A DNA stretch of 64,000 nucleotides from Rhodanobacter sp. 67-28 (GTDB lineage Bacteria > Pseudomonadota > Gammaproteobacteria > Xanthomonadales > Rhodanobacteraceae). Of the stretch, positions 34,043-41,611 are shown one piece after another. The stretch spans positions 1 through 64,000 of the forward strand of contig MKTU01000050.1 in the NCBI GenBank assembly GCA_001898415.1, read 5' to 3'. Both the position numbers and the translations under genes were made by a program. The notes under the pieces are model-generated. The model worked only from the letters and a program-made list of their open reading frames with translations, made no database searches and had not been told where the DNA came from. The stretch's first letter is position 1; every line of letters starts with the position of its first letter.

Positions 34043-34813
34043 ATGGCCTATGCCAACGCCTACGTGAGGGTTCAGCTGGAGACTATCGCGACGCAGATCC
34101 CGCGCCTGATCGCGGTGAGCACCGATATCATCCTGAATCCGCGGACGAATACCTCGCACCACGCGCTGACGGTGTATCGCCGGAACGGCACCTCGAGTCG
34201 CGTCGACATCACCGAACGGGTTCAGGGCCGCGCCGTGGAGCAGCTCATGTCGAGCTGCAGCCTGTCGCCGTCGGCGGCGGCGGAAGTCGCCGAGGTGGGG
34301 AAGCGCCTGTACCAGGTCAATCCGCGAGGCGCATGGTGCATGACGCCCGAGCCCTCCACGGCGCCGCTGATCCTGTCGTCGTTCGAAGCGTCCGACGCCA
34401 ACGAGCGCTCCAGCTATGCGCTCTCCGTGGTCGACCGCCTCGCCGAGCTGATGCCCCACGTCGCGAAAGTGATCGGCGACTCCAGTGGTGTCAGCAACGT
34501 TGGGGGCGGCCGTATCCGGAAGCGCACGTGGATCCGCTTCGAGGATGCGCACGGGCAGGAGGTGGCGGCGATCGACACCAGCGTCCTGCAGGCGCACGCG
34601 CGCGACGCGTGTCTCCGGGTGGAGCACGAACATCTGGAGGTCAACCTAAGGCGCTTGTCTCTGTGGTCGAAACAGTTGGGTATCGAGCCGGTCGACGTGC
34701 CCGGTGATGCCGAGGAGGCCAAGGTTGAGGCGGCGGGGGAGGTGATGAGCCTGCTCGCCGTGGCGATGGTCACCCTCGCGGCGGACGAGTTGTGGCTGCA
34801 CGCGCCTCAATAA
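34043..34813 (+). CDS. Hypothetical protein
   Basis: 256 residues from MAYANAYVRVQLETIATQIP with AAAGGAAGACG upstream. A soluble protein with a mostly helical second half and an acidic linker. No motif is recognised. A longer frame open from 33548 overlaps the transglycosylase gene and is rejected. Confidence 0.55.
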   Translation: MAYANAYVRVQLETIATQIPRLIAVSTDIILNPRTNTSHHALTVYRRNGTSSRVDITERVQGRAVEQLMSSCSLSPSAAAEVAEVGKRLYQVNPRGAWCMTPEPSTAPLILSSFEASDANERSSYALSVVDRLAELMPHVAKVIGDSSGVSNVGGGRIRKRTWIRFEDAHGQEVAAIDTSVLQAHARDACLRVEHEHLEVNLRRLSLWSKQLGIEPVDVPGDAEEAKVEAAGEVMSLLAVAMVTLAADELWLHAPQ

Positions 34814-34864
34814 GAACAATCAGAGGCCTTCCGGGAGCGAGGGCATACAGGGATCCGATGGGAC

Positions 34865-35173
34865 ATGGATAAGCAGGAACTGATCAAGGCAGTACAGAAG
34901 GCGACCGGGTATCACCACGACGACGTGCGGCGGATCGCGAGCAGCGTGTTCGAAGTCGTTGTCGAGGCCCTTGCTGCCGGCGACGCGGTGACCATTCGGA
35001 ACTTCGGGCAGTTCACGGTGCGTGAGGTCAGTGGCCGCACCACCAAAGACATCGGTACCGGCCGCTTGCGCTGGAACACCGATTCCATCGTGCCGGTCTT
35101 TCGTCCCAGCAAGCCGTTCAAGCTGCTGGTGCGCGAGGGGTGGGGCACCGTCAAGGGCCGGGCCGGGGCATGA
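34865..35173 (+). CDS. HU/IHF-family DNA-binding protein
   Basis: 102 residues. The HU fold is clear: MDKQELIKAVQKATGYHHDDVRRIASSVFEVV, then VTIRNFGQFTVREVSGRT and FRPSKPFKLLV. The DNA-binding arm lacks the usual RNPxTG sequence and reads KDIGTGRLRWNTDSIVPVF. That may alter binding specificity or reduce DNA bending. It shares a TGATG-type overlap with the RusA-like gene, so it is probably part of a DNA-processing operon. Confidence 0.85.
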   Translation: MDKQELIKAVQKATGYHHDDVRRIASSVFEVVVEALAAGDAVTIRNFGQFTVREVSGRTTKDIGTGRLRWNTDSIVPVFRPSKPFKLLVREGWGTVKGRAGA

Positions 35174-35784
35174 CGAGTAGGGCACGACAGGCGTGGGCGG
35201 ACTACCTCAGTGCACCCGCCGTTACGCCGCAGGCGCACCGCGCCGCGGCATCCGGCGCGAAGGCCAGCACGATAGCCGGCCGAGCTACACGTCGGCCCGC
35301 GCGGACACAGGGGATCGCGGACTCGGTCACGGCAACGCAGATGTCCGACGGCGCCATTCCGGCGGAGCAGATCTTCGATGTCGATCCGGTGCCGAAGCCG
35401 CGGATGACACAGCGGGACAAGTGGAGCAAGCGACCATGCGTCTTGCGCTATCGGGCCTACGGCGACGAGCTGCGGCTGCGCGGTTTGCGGATGCCGCACC
35501 GCTACAGCCTCATCTTCATCGTCGCCATGCCGGCGACGTGGTCAGCCAAGGAGAAGGAGGCGGCCAACGGCTTGCCGAACCTGCGCCGTCCGGACGCGAC
35601 CAACCTTGCGAAGGCCGTGGAGGATATTGCCCTCCAGAAGGACGAGGCGCTTTGGGATGGACGGTCCCGGAAGTACTGGGGATACCGTGGTCGGGTAGTC
35701 GTGCTCAAGCGCGAGGTCGACTTGCTGTCGTCGGTTGATGACGATGCCAGGTGCCCCGAAGCCTACCTGCCGGCCGCCGGCTGA
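35170..35784 (+). CDS. RusA-family Holliday junction resolvase-like protein
   Basis: 204 residues. The first 70 are basic and probably disordered. The RusA-like part has VDPVPKPRMTQRDKW, YRAYGDELRLRG, MPATWSAKEKEAA and the metal-site region RPDATNLAKAVEDIALQKDEALWDG (about residues 141-165). In E. coli RusA the motif is PD-x-DNL with two Asp; here the second Asp is Thr, so catalysis may be altered. The last Asp (VED) is kept. It overlaps both neighbours, in an operon with HU and RecJ-like genes. Confidence 0.75.
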   Translation: MTSRARQAWADYLSAPAVTPQAHRAAASGAKASTIAGRATRRPARTQGIADSVTATQMSDGAIPAEQIFDVDPVPKPRMTQRDKWSKRPCVLRYRAYGDELRLRGLRMPHRYSLIFIVAMPATWSAKEKEAANGLPNLRRPDATNLAKAVEDIALQKDEALWDGRSRKYWGYRGRVVVLKREVDLLSSVDDDARCPEAYLPAAG

Positions 35785-36236
35785 TGCTGCTGTCCGATAT
35801 CTACCCGAAGCGCATCGGCTTCCGGCGGATCCCAGGGCCGCGGGTGGAGTGCACCGCATGTGATACGGCGCAGCCGCATCGCAAGGTGCGCGTGGTGTCC
35901 ATCGCTGCTCCCGAACCGACCTGCCTGGAGGTGGGCGTCGAGTTCACCTGCAACTACTGCGGGTTCCCTGCGCGGCGCCGGTACCGCACCAGCTTCGCCG
36001 ACGATGTCCTTACACAGTTCGCCCTCGACAACGCGGCGAAGCGCTGGACGCCAGCGGAGAGCCAACCACTCCCGCCGAAGATGTGGAGCGTCTGGGATGT
36101 CGTCGCGCTCCTATCCGCGATGGTGGTTTACCTCGCACTTCCGGTAGATCAGCAATCCGTCGGAATGTGGCTCGTTCTTTGCCTTGTCTCCATGTCGATA
36201 CGATGGGTCGTGACTCACCTTGGAGCATTGAGATGA
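35784..36236 (+). CDS. Zinc-ribbon-like membrane protein
   Basis: 150 residues from MLLSDIYPKRIGFRRIPG, TGATG-coupled to the RusA-like gene. The N-terminal part has two Cys pairs (ECTACD and TCNYCGF) that probably bind zinc. Two transmembrane helices follow (VVALLSAMVVYLALPVD and GMWLVLCLVSMSIRWVV). Function unknown. The promoter-like element for the next gene lies inside its 3' end. Confidence 0.55.
   Translation: MLLSDIYPKRIGFRRIPGPRVECTACDTAQPHRKVRVVSIAAPEPTCLEVGVEFTCNYCGFPARRRYRTSFADDVLTQFALDNAAKRWTPAESQPLPPKMWSVWDVVALLSAMVVYLALPVDQQSVGMWLVLCLVSMSIRWVVTHLGALR
36177..36204 (+). promoter_or_regulatory. Recurrent promoter element (CTTTGC-16-TACGAT)
   Basis: CTTTGC at 36177-36182 and TACGAT at 36199-36204, beginning 34 bases before the ATG at 36233. 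The spacing is 16 rather than 17. It lies within the upstream coding region. Confidence 0.35.
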
Positions 36237-36649
36237 TCTCGCCGGCGCGCGCACCCATGGTGTACTTCGGAACCCGTGTCGAGACGGCCGACCCCGTTTT
36301 CGGCTGGGTGGCATTGCCCTGGACGGACGCGCACATCCAGCAGCTGCGTCGAGCCTTCATGGAATGCGTGGACGAGTGCAAGGAGGAAGTGGCGTTTTCG
36401 GCACGAGGCTCCCTGTGGTGCCCTGCGGTGACGCCAGTCGTCGTGAGTCCGACCGTGGTCGTCACTGATGCGGGCCAGTTCCGCGTCTACGCGTTCGTCG
36501 AGCCCGAGTTCGAGCGTGTGGTAACGACGTGGTGCGACGTCGAGCACTTCGCGGCCAACGTGGTCTCGGGCGAGCGCTGCTTCGAGGAGGACCCGGTACG
36601 CCTCAAAGAACTGTGGCGGCTGTCAGAGCGCCAGGGAGTGGCGCGATGA
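36233..36649 (+). CDS. Hypothetical protein
   Basis: 138 residues from MISPARAPMVYFGTRVETAD with TGGAG upstream and ATGA overlaps on both sides. Soluble; the pattern TDAHIQQLRRAFMECVDECKEEV suggests helices around a beta core. No family is recognised. It is coupled to the RecJ-like gene. Confidence 0.5.
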   Translation: MISPARAPMVYFGTRVETADPVFGWVALPWTDAHIQQLRRAFMECVDECKEEVAFSARGSLWCPAVTPVVVSPTVVVTDAGQFRVYAFVEPEFERVVTTWCDVEHFAANVVSGERCFEEDPVRLKELWRLSERQGVAR

Positions 36650-38400
36650 CACCAGTCATTCGTCAACGCGACCGCGACCCAGGCGTACTGGCGGCCGCTG
36701 AAGCGCACGGTTACGACGCGCTGCAGGCGGCAATCCTGTCGGCCCGGCTCACGGACACCGACCTCAGCGTCGTGCGCCCCACCGTGCGTGACCTTGATCC
36801 GCCGGACACGCTCCCCGACATCGACGTGGCCGCTGACGCGATCGCCGAGGCGATCACAAGCGGGCGACCGATCGCGGCGCTCACCGACTACGACTGCGAC
36901 GGCAGCAGCTCGGCCTTCGTCTTGATGGAGTCCCTGGTTGAGCACTTCCACGTCCCCACCGATCAGGTCACGCTATTCATCACCCACCGCATGCGCGAGG
37001 GCTACGGCGTCAGCGACCGCTTCGTCGATCGCCTGCTGGCCGACTGTCGGCCGAACACGCTTCTTGTTACGGCCGATCAAGGGACTTGTGACAATGCCAG
37101 ATTCGAGCGCCTGCGCGCCGAGCGCGGGTGTGAGGTTGTGGTGACCGACCACCACGGCGTGCCGGACGAAGGGCCGCCGGCGGCGGCGCTCGCGTGCGTG
37201 AATCCGGTCAGGAAGGATTCGGTCTTCCCGGATCGCTGCATCGCAGGCTGCTACGTCGCCTGGCTGACCATGTGCGCCGTGCGGCAGCGGTTGATCAAGT
37301 GCGGCTGGCTGGCCTCGGACGCGCCGTCGCTCGCGTGTCTGCTCGATGTCGTCTGCGTCGGTAGCGTCGCGGATCTGATGTCGCTCCGCACGTCGAAGAA
37401 CAACCGCGCGGTCATCAACTACGGCCTTCGCCTGATCAACGGGCCGAACCCCCGCCCGGTCTGGGCGGCGCTGCGCACGCTCATGAAGAAGGAAGGCGAC
37501 TTCACCACGAAGGATCTGTCGCACGGGGCCGCGCCGCGCTTCAACGCGGCGAGCAGGATCAACGACGCGATGGCCGTGCTTCGCTTGCTGCGCACGCGCG
37601 ACCCAGTGGAGGCCATGCAGCTCGTCGCCGAGCTGGACGCGGACAACCAGGTGCGGAAGTCGATCCAGCAGCAGATGTCGGAAGTGGCGCTGGAGATTGG
37701 CGGCCTGCAGGCTGAAGCCGGGCGCGCGCTCATCAACGTGCACTTCCCCGACGGCCACGCCGGCGTGCACGGCATCGTTGCGTCGCGCCTCGTCGAGGCC
37801 TTTGGCCGACCCTCGTGCTGCCTGTCGCCGAAGCCGGACGTGCCTGGCATCGTGACTGGATCGCTGCGCGGGGTGGCTGGCGTCAACATCCGCGAAGCCC
37901 TCGCCACCGTCGATGCGCGCCTTCCCGGGTGCCTGAAGCATTGGGGCGGCCATGCCGGCGCGGCCGGGGTGGCGTTGGCCGAGGCCGATATCGACCGCTT
38001 CCACGACGCCCTCTGCGACGCCGTTCTGGAGCAGGTGGACACCACGAAGCTTCAGCCGGTGCTGTGGGTCGATGGTGAGCTTGGCGAGGCCCCGTCGCTG
38101 GCGACGCTGGAGCGCATCAGTGCGCTGGAGCCGTACGGGCGCGAGTTCGAGGCGCCGGTGTTTGTCGACCGCTTCACCGTGACCGGCACGCGCGTGGTTG
38201 GCGATGGCACGCACCTGAAGCTCGAGCTGGAAGATGCACGCGGCCAGCGCTGCGGCGGCATCTGGTTCCGCGCGATGGCGGCCGGCGACGTGCCGCCGGT
38301 CGGGGCTGGGGAGGCGGTACGACTCGTCTATTCAGTCGCGCTCAACTGTTTTCGCGGCAAGGCATCGGTCGACCTGCAGGTGCAGGCGATCGCGGACTGA
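36646..38400 (+). CDS. recJ: RecJ-like DHH-family single-strand DNA exonuclease
   Basis: 584 residues, in the normal RecJ range. DHH motifs: ALTDYDCDGSSSAF (about residue 83), LVTADQGTCDN in place of the usual DCGI, VVTDHHGVPDE (about 168), then a VASVADLM-like segment (CVGSVADLMSL). The DHHA1 domain has HWGGHAGAAGVAL (about 435), and a C-terminal OB-like domain follows. It degrades 5'-ended single-stranded DNA and would serve recombination or repair of the element. It follows a hypothetical gene with an ATGA overlap. Confidence 0.88.
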   Translation: MTPVIRQRDRDPGVLAAAEAHGYDALQAAILSARLTDTDLSVVRPTVRDLDPPDTLPDIDVAADAIAEAITSGRPIAALTDYDCDGSSSAFVLMESLVEHFHVPTDQVTLFITHRMREGYGVSDRFVDRLLADCRPNTLLVTADQGTCDNARFERLRAERGCEVVVTDHHGVPDEGPPAAALACVNPVRKDSVFPDRCIAGCYVAWLTMCAVRQRLIKCGWLASDAPSLACLLDVVCVGSVADLMSLRTSKNNRAVINYGLRLINGPNPRPVWAALRTLMKKEGDFTTKDLSHGAAPRFNAASRINDAMAVLRLLRTRDPVEAMQLVAELDADNQVRKSIQQQMSEVALEIGGLQAEAGRALINVHFPDGHAGVHGIVASRLVEAFGRPSCCLSPKPDVPGIVTGSLRGVAGVNIREALATVDARLPGCLKHWGGHAGAAGVALAEADIDRFHDALCDAVLEQVDTTKLQPVLWVDGELGEAPSLATLERISALEPYGREFEAPVFVDRFTVTGTRVVGDGTHLKLELEDARGQRCGGIWFRAMAAGDVPPVGAGEAVRLVYSVALNCFRGKASVDLQVQAIAD

Positions 38401-38439
38401 CCACGCCGTCCGCACCGGACGGCACAAAAGGAAAGTGAG

Positions 38440-38907
38440 ATGAAAGCTCGCATCTGGATTCCCATCATCGTGGCGGCCGCGCTTCTCGTGGCCGGCGGCG
38501 TTGTGGCGGTGAGCCACATGCCGGTGGCCGTGACGCTCGCGCCCGGCAGCTGCACAACCAAGGCCGTCGGGCCGTACGGGATCATGGGCGGCCCGTTGCC
38601 CTGCAAGTTCGCCGCCTATCCGTTCGCGTCGGACGACGGGTGGGTGGTGATCGGCGCCGACGGCGACGTCGCCGACCAGTGCCTGAAGATCCCGAGTGGC
38701 GCGTTGCGGCGCGGCGCGCTGAAGGTCACCTGGTCGCGACACCTCCTCTTCGCGCTGCCGCCCCGTTGCCAGGACAGCTACGCCGTCTATCACCCACGGC
38801 CGCAGCCGCTGATCGACCTGAGCCGCCTGGGCGGGCTCTTTGGCTCGCGTCGGGCTGACCCCGTGGTTGCGGTGCCGACAGCCCAGAAAGCCCCGAACGC
38901 GCCGTGA
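38440..38907 (+). CDS. Membrane-anchored hypothetical protein
   Basis: 155 residues with an N-terminal signal anchor (MKARIWIPIIVAAALLVAGGVVAVS). The exported part has two Cys (SCTTKAV, PLPCKFA) and a Pro-rich end. The order TLAPGSC ... GGPLPCKF suggests one disulfide. No family is recognised. Confidence 0.55.
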   Translation: MKARIWIPIIVAAALLVAGGVVAVSHMPVAVTLAPGSCTTKAVGPYGIMGGPLPCKFAAYPFASDDGWVVIGADGDVADQCLKIPSGALRRGALKVTWSRHLLFALPPRCQDSYAVYHPRPQPLIDLSRLGGLFGSRRADPVVAVPTAQKAPNAP

Positions 38908-38938
38908 AATTGTGTAACACCGGCAACCGGTGCGAGTA

Positions 38939-38961
38939 TTACTTGTAACGATTACAAGTAA
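38939..38961. promoter_or_regulatory. Perfect palindrome upstream of the yjf-like operon
   Basis: TTACTTGTAA (38939-38948) and its reverse complement TTACAAGTAA (38952-38961) flank a CGA centre. Each arm itself fits TTAC-NN-GTAA, so the site holds four half-sites. It ends 18 bases before the first gene's ATG, a position where a bound repressor would block transcription. A second, GC-rich inverted repeat (CACCGG/CCGGTG, 38918-38932) lies just upstream. Confidence 0.7.
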
Positions 38962-38979
38962 CGGTTTCGGAGCGGTACG

Positions 38980-39600
38980 ATGCCACGAAAGAAGGCCAGT
39001 CCATCGCCGGGGGCGCTCGCGCAGCGTCGCTTCCGGGAACGCATGAAATCGATGGGCTTGTCCCCTCACCAAGTCTTCATCCGAGAGGAGCACAAGGAGG
39101 CCCTCTCGCGTATCGAGCAGACGCTGCGACTACCCACCCTCCCTTCCTACGTTTACCTCATGGACAACAAGCAGATGGCACATCATTGGACGACCACATC
39201 CCTGTTCGACGCGCTGGCGGCTTCGGATTACGTCAAGGAAGGCCGCGCCCGGATATCGCTGGAGCACAACTCCGAGGCGGTGATCCTGATCGAGGCCCAC
39301 GACCACGGCGACCTGCCGATGCAGATGCTCGCCTCCGGCAGCGAGGTGCACGTTTCCACCATGCTCTGCTTCGCATCCAGCGTGAAGGATCGCGGCACCT
39401 TCAACGAAGCCTGCCTGCGTCTGAACCCGATCTACCCCCTGTCGAACATCGGCCTGAGCACCGTGCACGGCGAAGACGCCTACATCGTGTTCGGCCAGCT
39501 GTCGGCGCTGTCCCCGCTGGCGAACGTGATCGAGGAAATCCACACCCTCGGCCACTGCGCCACCCAGGCCGCCAACGAACTCCACCCCCACATCTACTGA
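38980..39600 (+). CDS. yjfI: DUF2170 (YjfI-like) protein with an N-terminal DNA-binding-like extension
   Basis: 206 residues. The C-terminal about 135 match the DUF2170/YjfI family (TTSLFDALAASDYVKEGRARISLE, FASSVKDRGTFNEACLRLNPIYPLSNIGL, EDAYIVFGQLSALSPL). The first 60 residues are an extension not found in short YjfI proteins. It is basic and reads QRRFRERMKSMGLSPHQVFIREEHKEALSRIEQTLR, like a ribbon-helix-helix or related DNA-binding segment. With the palindrome just upstream, autoregulation is a plausible inference. It is the first gene of the five-gene operon. Confidence 0.75.
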   Translation: MPRKKASPSPGALAQRRFRERMKSMGLSPHQVFIREEHKEALSRIEQTLRLPTLPSYVYLMDNKQMAHHWTTTSLFDALAASDYVKEGRARISLEHNSEAVILIEAHDHGDLPMQMLASGSEVHVSTMLCFASSVKDRGTFNEACLRLNPIYPLSNIGLSTVHGEDAYIVFGQLSALSPLANVIEEIHTLGHCATQAANELHPHIY

Positions 39601-39609
39601 GACGCTCCC

Positions 39610-40308
39610 ATGGCCATCATCGAAAAGCTCATCACCCTGGTGCGTGGTACCGCCACCGAAGCGGGCCAGGCGATCGTCGACCGCAACGCGATCACAATCC
39701 TCGAACAGGAAACCCGCGACTCCAAGGCCGCCCTCGAGCAGTCGAAGGTCGACCTGACCAAACTCATGGCCGAGCGCAAGCTCGCCAGTGACAAGCTGGA
39801 TTCCAAGAAGGCCAAGGTGGACGAACTAAGCGCCTCGATCCAGAAGCTGGTGGCCAAGGGCGACCAGCAGGCGTTGGCGTTGGAAGTGGCCGGCAAGGTC
39901 GCGACTCTCGAGAACGAGATCAAGTCCGACAGCGCCACTATCGCCGGCATGGACGCCAACATCGACCGCCTGCGCGCGTCGATCCGCCAAGCCGAGTCCA
40001 CCATCGAGCACCTGAGCCGCCAGATCGACACCGTGAAGGCCACGGCGTCCGTGCAGCGTGCGCAGGAAGCCATTGCGTCGCGCACGTCCGGCTCCAACGC
40101 CAAGCTCCGCACTGCCATGGACTCGCTGGATCGCATCCAGGAGCAGCAGCGCCTGAAGGATGCGCAGCTGGACGCGGCAAAGGAGCTGGAAGCCTCCAGC
40201 GGCGACGGCGATCTCGAGAAGCGCCTGCAGGCCGCTGGCGTCGTCGCCACCGACACCGCCGCGGCGGACGTGCTGGCCCGCTTCAGCAAGCCGGCGGCTT
40301 CGGCCTGA
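39610..40308 (+). CDS. yjfJ: PspA/IM30-family protein (YjfJ-like)
   Basis: 232 residues, almost entirely coiled coil. It starts MAIIEKLITLVRGTATEAGQAIVDRNAITILEQE, the PspA/IM30 N-terminus with its amphipathic helix, and continues with heptad-rich Glu/Lys/Ala sequence to about residue 205. PspA-like proteins polymerise on stressed membranes. The gene follows the DUF2170 gene after 9 bases. Confidence 0.88.
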   Translation: MAIIEKLITLVRGTATEAGQAIVDRNAITILEQETRDSKAALEQSKVDLTKLMAERKLASDKLDSKKAKVDELSASIQKLVAKGDQQALALEVAGKVATLENEIKSDSATIAGMDANIDRLRASIRQAESTIEHLSRQIDTVKATASVQRAQEAIASRTSGSNAKLRTAMDSLDRIQEQQRLKDAQLDAAKELEASSGDGDLEKRLQAAGVVATDTAAADVLARFSKPAASA

Positions 40309-40372
40309 CGCCATCGTGCCGGCGGCGCCGCGCGAGTCGCCGGCTGTATCCACAGGGATGAAAGGACACACC

Positions 40373-41026
40373 ATGTTCGGAAATATGTTCGGCAAGAAGG
40401 CCGAGGGAGAGGCCGCGCCATCCGTGACGCGGGGCGCCGGCGGCTTCCGCCTTGGCGGCGCCGTCGCGATCGACGCGCTGCTGTTCAAGGCCAACCCGGA
40501 GGCATTCGCCTTCGAGCCACCTGCCGGCGACCAGCCCATCGAGGCGCTGGGCACCGTCGACCTGGGCGGGGGAACCCAGCTGCACCGCTGGTACGTCGAG
40601 GACGATGCCTGGTACCAGGTGAAGACCACGGCCGGCCAGGTCGACGAAATCAAGCTGTTCGTCTTCGCCGACACCGTCAACCCTCCGACCGCCGACGCCT
40701 TCCGCCAATGGGTCGAGCCGACGTCGGACCTGGGTAAGCCCGAGCTGACGTTCAACGGCCACACGTACAAGCGCGTGTGGGGCGACGGCGCGGCGGCGGC
40801 GTGGGCTCCGCCCATCGCCTACGACGAGACTGTGACGCACCCGCCGGGCGGCACGGCCGACTTCACCATGACCCACTACTCGATGCTCTACCAGCGAGAG
40901 GTCGAAGGTTTGCCCGGGCGCTTCGAATACCTCTTCGTGACGGCCGAGGACTATGGCCCGGAGAACTTCGACGTCGTCTACTCGCTGGGCACCGATGTCA
41001 CCGATGCCGACCTGTCGCTGACCTGA
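40373..41026 (+). CDS. yjfK: DUF2491 (YjfK-like) protein
   Basis: 217 residues from MFGNMFGKKAEGEAAPSV with AAAGGA 6 bases before the ATG; MKGHTM at 40358 is an alternative. It matches DUF2491: AIDALLFKANPEAFAFEPPAGDQPIEALGTVDLGGGTQLHRWYVEDDAW, then YSMLYQREVEGLPGRFEYLFV. It is soluble. YjfK always travels with the PspA-like and DUF1190/ATP-grasp genes; its biochemistry is unknown. Confidence 0.85.
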   Translation: MFGNMFGKKAEGEAAPSVTRGAGGFRLGGAVAIDALLFKANPEAFAFEPPAGDQPIEALGTVDLGGGTQLHRWYVEDDAWYQVKTTAGQVDEIKLFVFADTVNPPTADAFRQWVEPTSDLGKPELTFNGHTYKRVWGDGAAAAWAPPIAYDETVTHPPGGTADFTMTHYSMLYQREVEGLPGRFEYLFVTAEDYGPENFDVVYSLGTDVTDADLSLT

Positions 41027-41045
41027 CCCAAGGAAGGAGAAAGCC

Positions 41046-41609
41046 ATGAAGCGTTCCACCACTGCCAGCCTCGTCCTGATGGGCCTGGCCCCGTTACTCC
41101 TGACCGCGTGCGATGACGGTGGTCCGTCGACCACGCAGCAGAGCTTTACCACCGTCGACCAGTGCGTCCAGGCGGGTGTTCCCAAGGACACCTGCGACAA
41201 GGCTCACAACGAGGCTGTAGCCAACGCCCAGAAGGACAGCCCGCACTTCGGTACGCTCGATCAGTGCATCGCCCAGTTCGGCAGCGGCATGTGCCAGCAG
41301 TCCAGTGGCGACCACGGTTCGTTCTGGATGCCCATGCTCGGCGGCTTCCTCATCGGCCGCATGCTGGACAACAACACGAACAACAGCGGGTACGTCCCGG
41401 CCGGCCCGATCTACCGGTCGTCGGGCGGCGGCTACTACTCGCCGCCCAGCAGCGGGGTATACGGTGGCAACTATCGCTCCAGCTCAAGTGGCTGGAGTTC
41501 GGCCGCCAGCGCGAGCCGGGCAAGCAGCAGCGGCGGTTCCCGCGCCATCACCTCCAGTCGCGGCGGTTTCGGCTCAGCACACGCCATGGCCGGGCATTGG
41601 GGCGGCTGA
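41046..41609 (+). CDS. yjfM: DUF1190 (YjfM-like) lipoprotein
   Basis: 187 residues with a lipoprotein signal (LVLMGLAPLLLTAC), two Cys-containing segments of the DUF1190 type (FTTVDQCVQAGVPKDTCDKAHNEA and FGTLDQCIAQFGSGMCQQ), GGFLIGRMLD, and a Gly/Ser/Tyr-rich C-terminal tail. It is the envelope component of the operon. A large AAGGAAGGAG site precedes it. Confidence 0.85.
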   Translation: MKRSTTASLVLMGLAPLLLTACDDGGPSTTQQSFTTVDQCVQAGVPKDTCDKAHNEAVANAQKDSPHFGTLDQCIAQFGSGMCQQSSGDHGSFWMPMLGGFLIGRMLDNNTNNSGYVPAGPIYRSSGGGYYSPPSSGVYGGNYRSSSSGWSSAASASRASSSGGSRAITSSRGGFGSAHAMAGHWGG

Positions 41610-41611
41610 CC

